From: Clostridiales bacterium
Lineage (GTDB): Bacteria > Bacillota > Clostridia > Lachnospirales > WRAX01
NCBI GenBank assembly: GCA_031271375.1
Contig: JAISVU010000291.1
Location: forward strand, 1 to 13,872
Reading direction: 5' to 3'
Length of the DNA: 13,872 nt
In this document: positions 13,736-13,872 of the stretch, piece after piece
Layout of the letters: every line of letters starts with the position of its first letter
Numbering within the stretch: position 1 is the first letter of the stretch
Made by a program: the position numbers and the translations under genes
Notes under the pieces: model-generated
Database searches by the model: none
Seen by the model: the letters and a program-made list of their open reading frames with translations, nothing else
What the model was told of the DNA's origin: nothing

Positions 13736-13872
13736 GCCCTCTCGAGTTTGACACACGGAAATCAATTTCTAAGAAATTCCAGAAGCAAGGATTGGGAGGA
13801 TATTCTGAGTGTTCAGCAGACAGTCAAACATGATTTTAGATAATGGGCGCTTGAGACTTTTCTTTTCTTTGA
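13736..13872. other. Right-edge stretch without a recognised gene
   Basis: A perfect 7-bp-arm palindrome AATTTCT-A-AGAAATT lies at 13764-13778, and TTTGACAC occurs near 13747. A minus-strand frame is open from the window edge to TAG at 13769-13771 (34 codons, containing RPLSKIMFDCLLNTQNILPI), which could be the tail of a gene starting outside, but nothing in it is recognisable. Confidence 0.3.

Noticed and set aside
13769..13871. Minus-strand frame open from the right edge (34 codons)
   Set aside because: It is too short to separate from chance, with no recognisable motif; mentioned only in the description of the right-edge stretch.
13830..13872. Plus-strand ATG frame running off the right edge
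   Set aside because: It has no ribosome binding site, covers only 14 codons and overlaps the open minus-strand frame.

Overview
The window most likely comes from a low-to-moderate GC Firmicute of the class Clostridia. This rests on strong AGGAGG-type ribosome binding sites in front of nearly every intact gene, an LplB-type sugar permease, SpoIIAA-like STAS and BofC-like small proteins, WG-repeat lipoproteins and an Rpn-type nuclease gene. No rRNA, tRNA or CRISPR array was seen, and the species cannot be named from the sequence.

Layout. 1-1080: a carbohydrate ABC permease operon on the minus strand, with the partner permease running off the left edge. 1188-2295: a wrecked peptide-uptake locus on the plus strand. 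It holds a promoter, the first 57 codons of a DppB-type permease, a 185-bp structured repeat, the tail of an unidentified gene and a multiply deleted amidohydrolase, then a clean terminator. 2319-3652: an AraC/GyrI-type regulator and a small HExxH metallopeptidase, both minus. 3807-4160: a small membrane-anchored BofC-like protein. 4167-4411: a nested inverted-repeat element. 4430-8571: two secreted lipoprotein-like genes, translationally coupled by an ATGA overlap; one is a CuAO_N/NPCBM-type protein and the other a 1114-residue WG-repeat protein. 8700-8883: a second copy of the structured repeat. 8914-10189: a STAS protein, a degenerate RsbW-like partner and a small Cys-rich protein, all plus. 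10194-12701: an orphan poly-HAMP chemoreceptor, minus. 12845-13649: a decayed Rpn-family nuclease gene, minus.

The main non-genic signal is the dispersed 184/185-bp repeat at 1427-1611 and 8700-8883. The copies differ at about 8 bases plus a 1-base indel. Each can form seven helices, including a 15-bp bulged hairpin and a 12-bp closing stem, and one base pair is changed in a compensatory way between copies. The ends are inverted (TATACT/AGTATA). Copy 1 lies exactly where the permease reading frame is joined to unrelated sequence, as expected if recombination between two copies removed the genes between them. A 22-bp piece identical to the middle of the repeat lies in frame in the Rpn gene and encodes SASEAPR. 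A family of mobile or RNA-like elements therefore appears to be reshaping this neighbourhood. The second inverted-repeat element, at 4167-4411, is unrelated in sequence.
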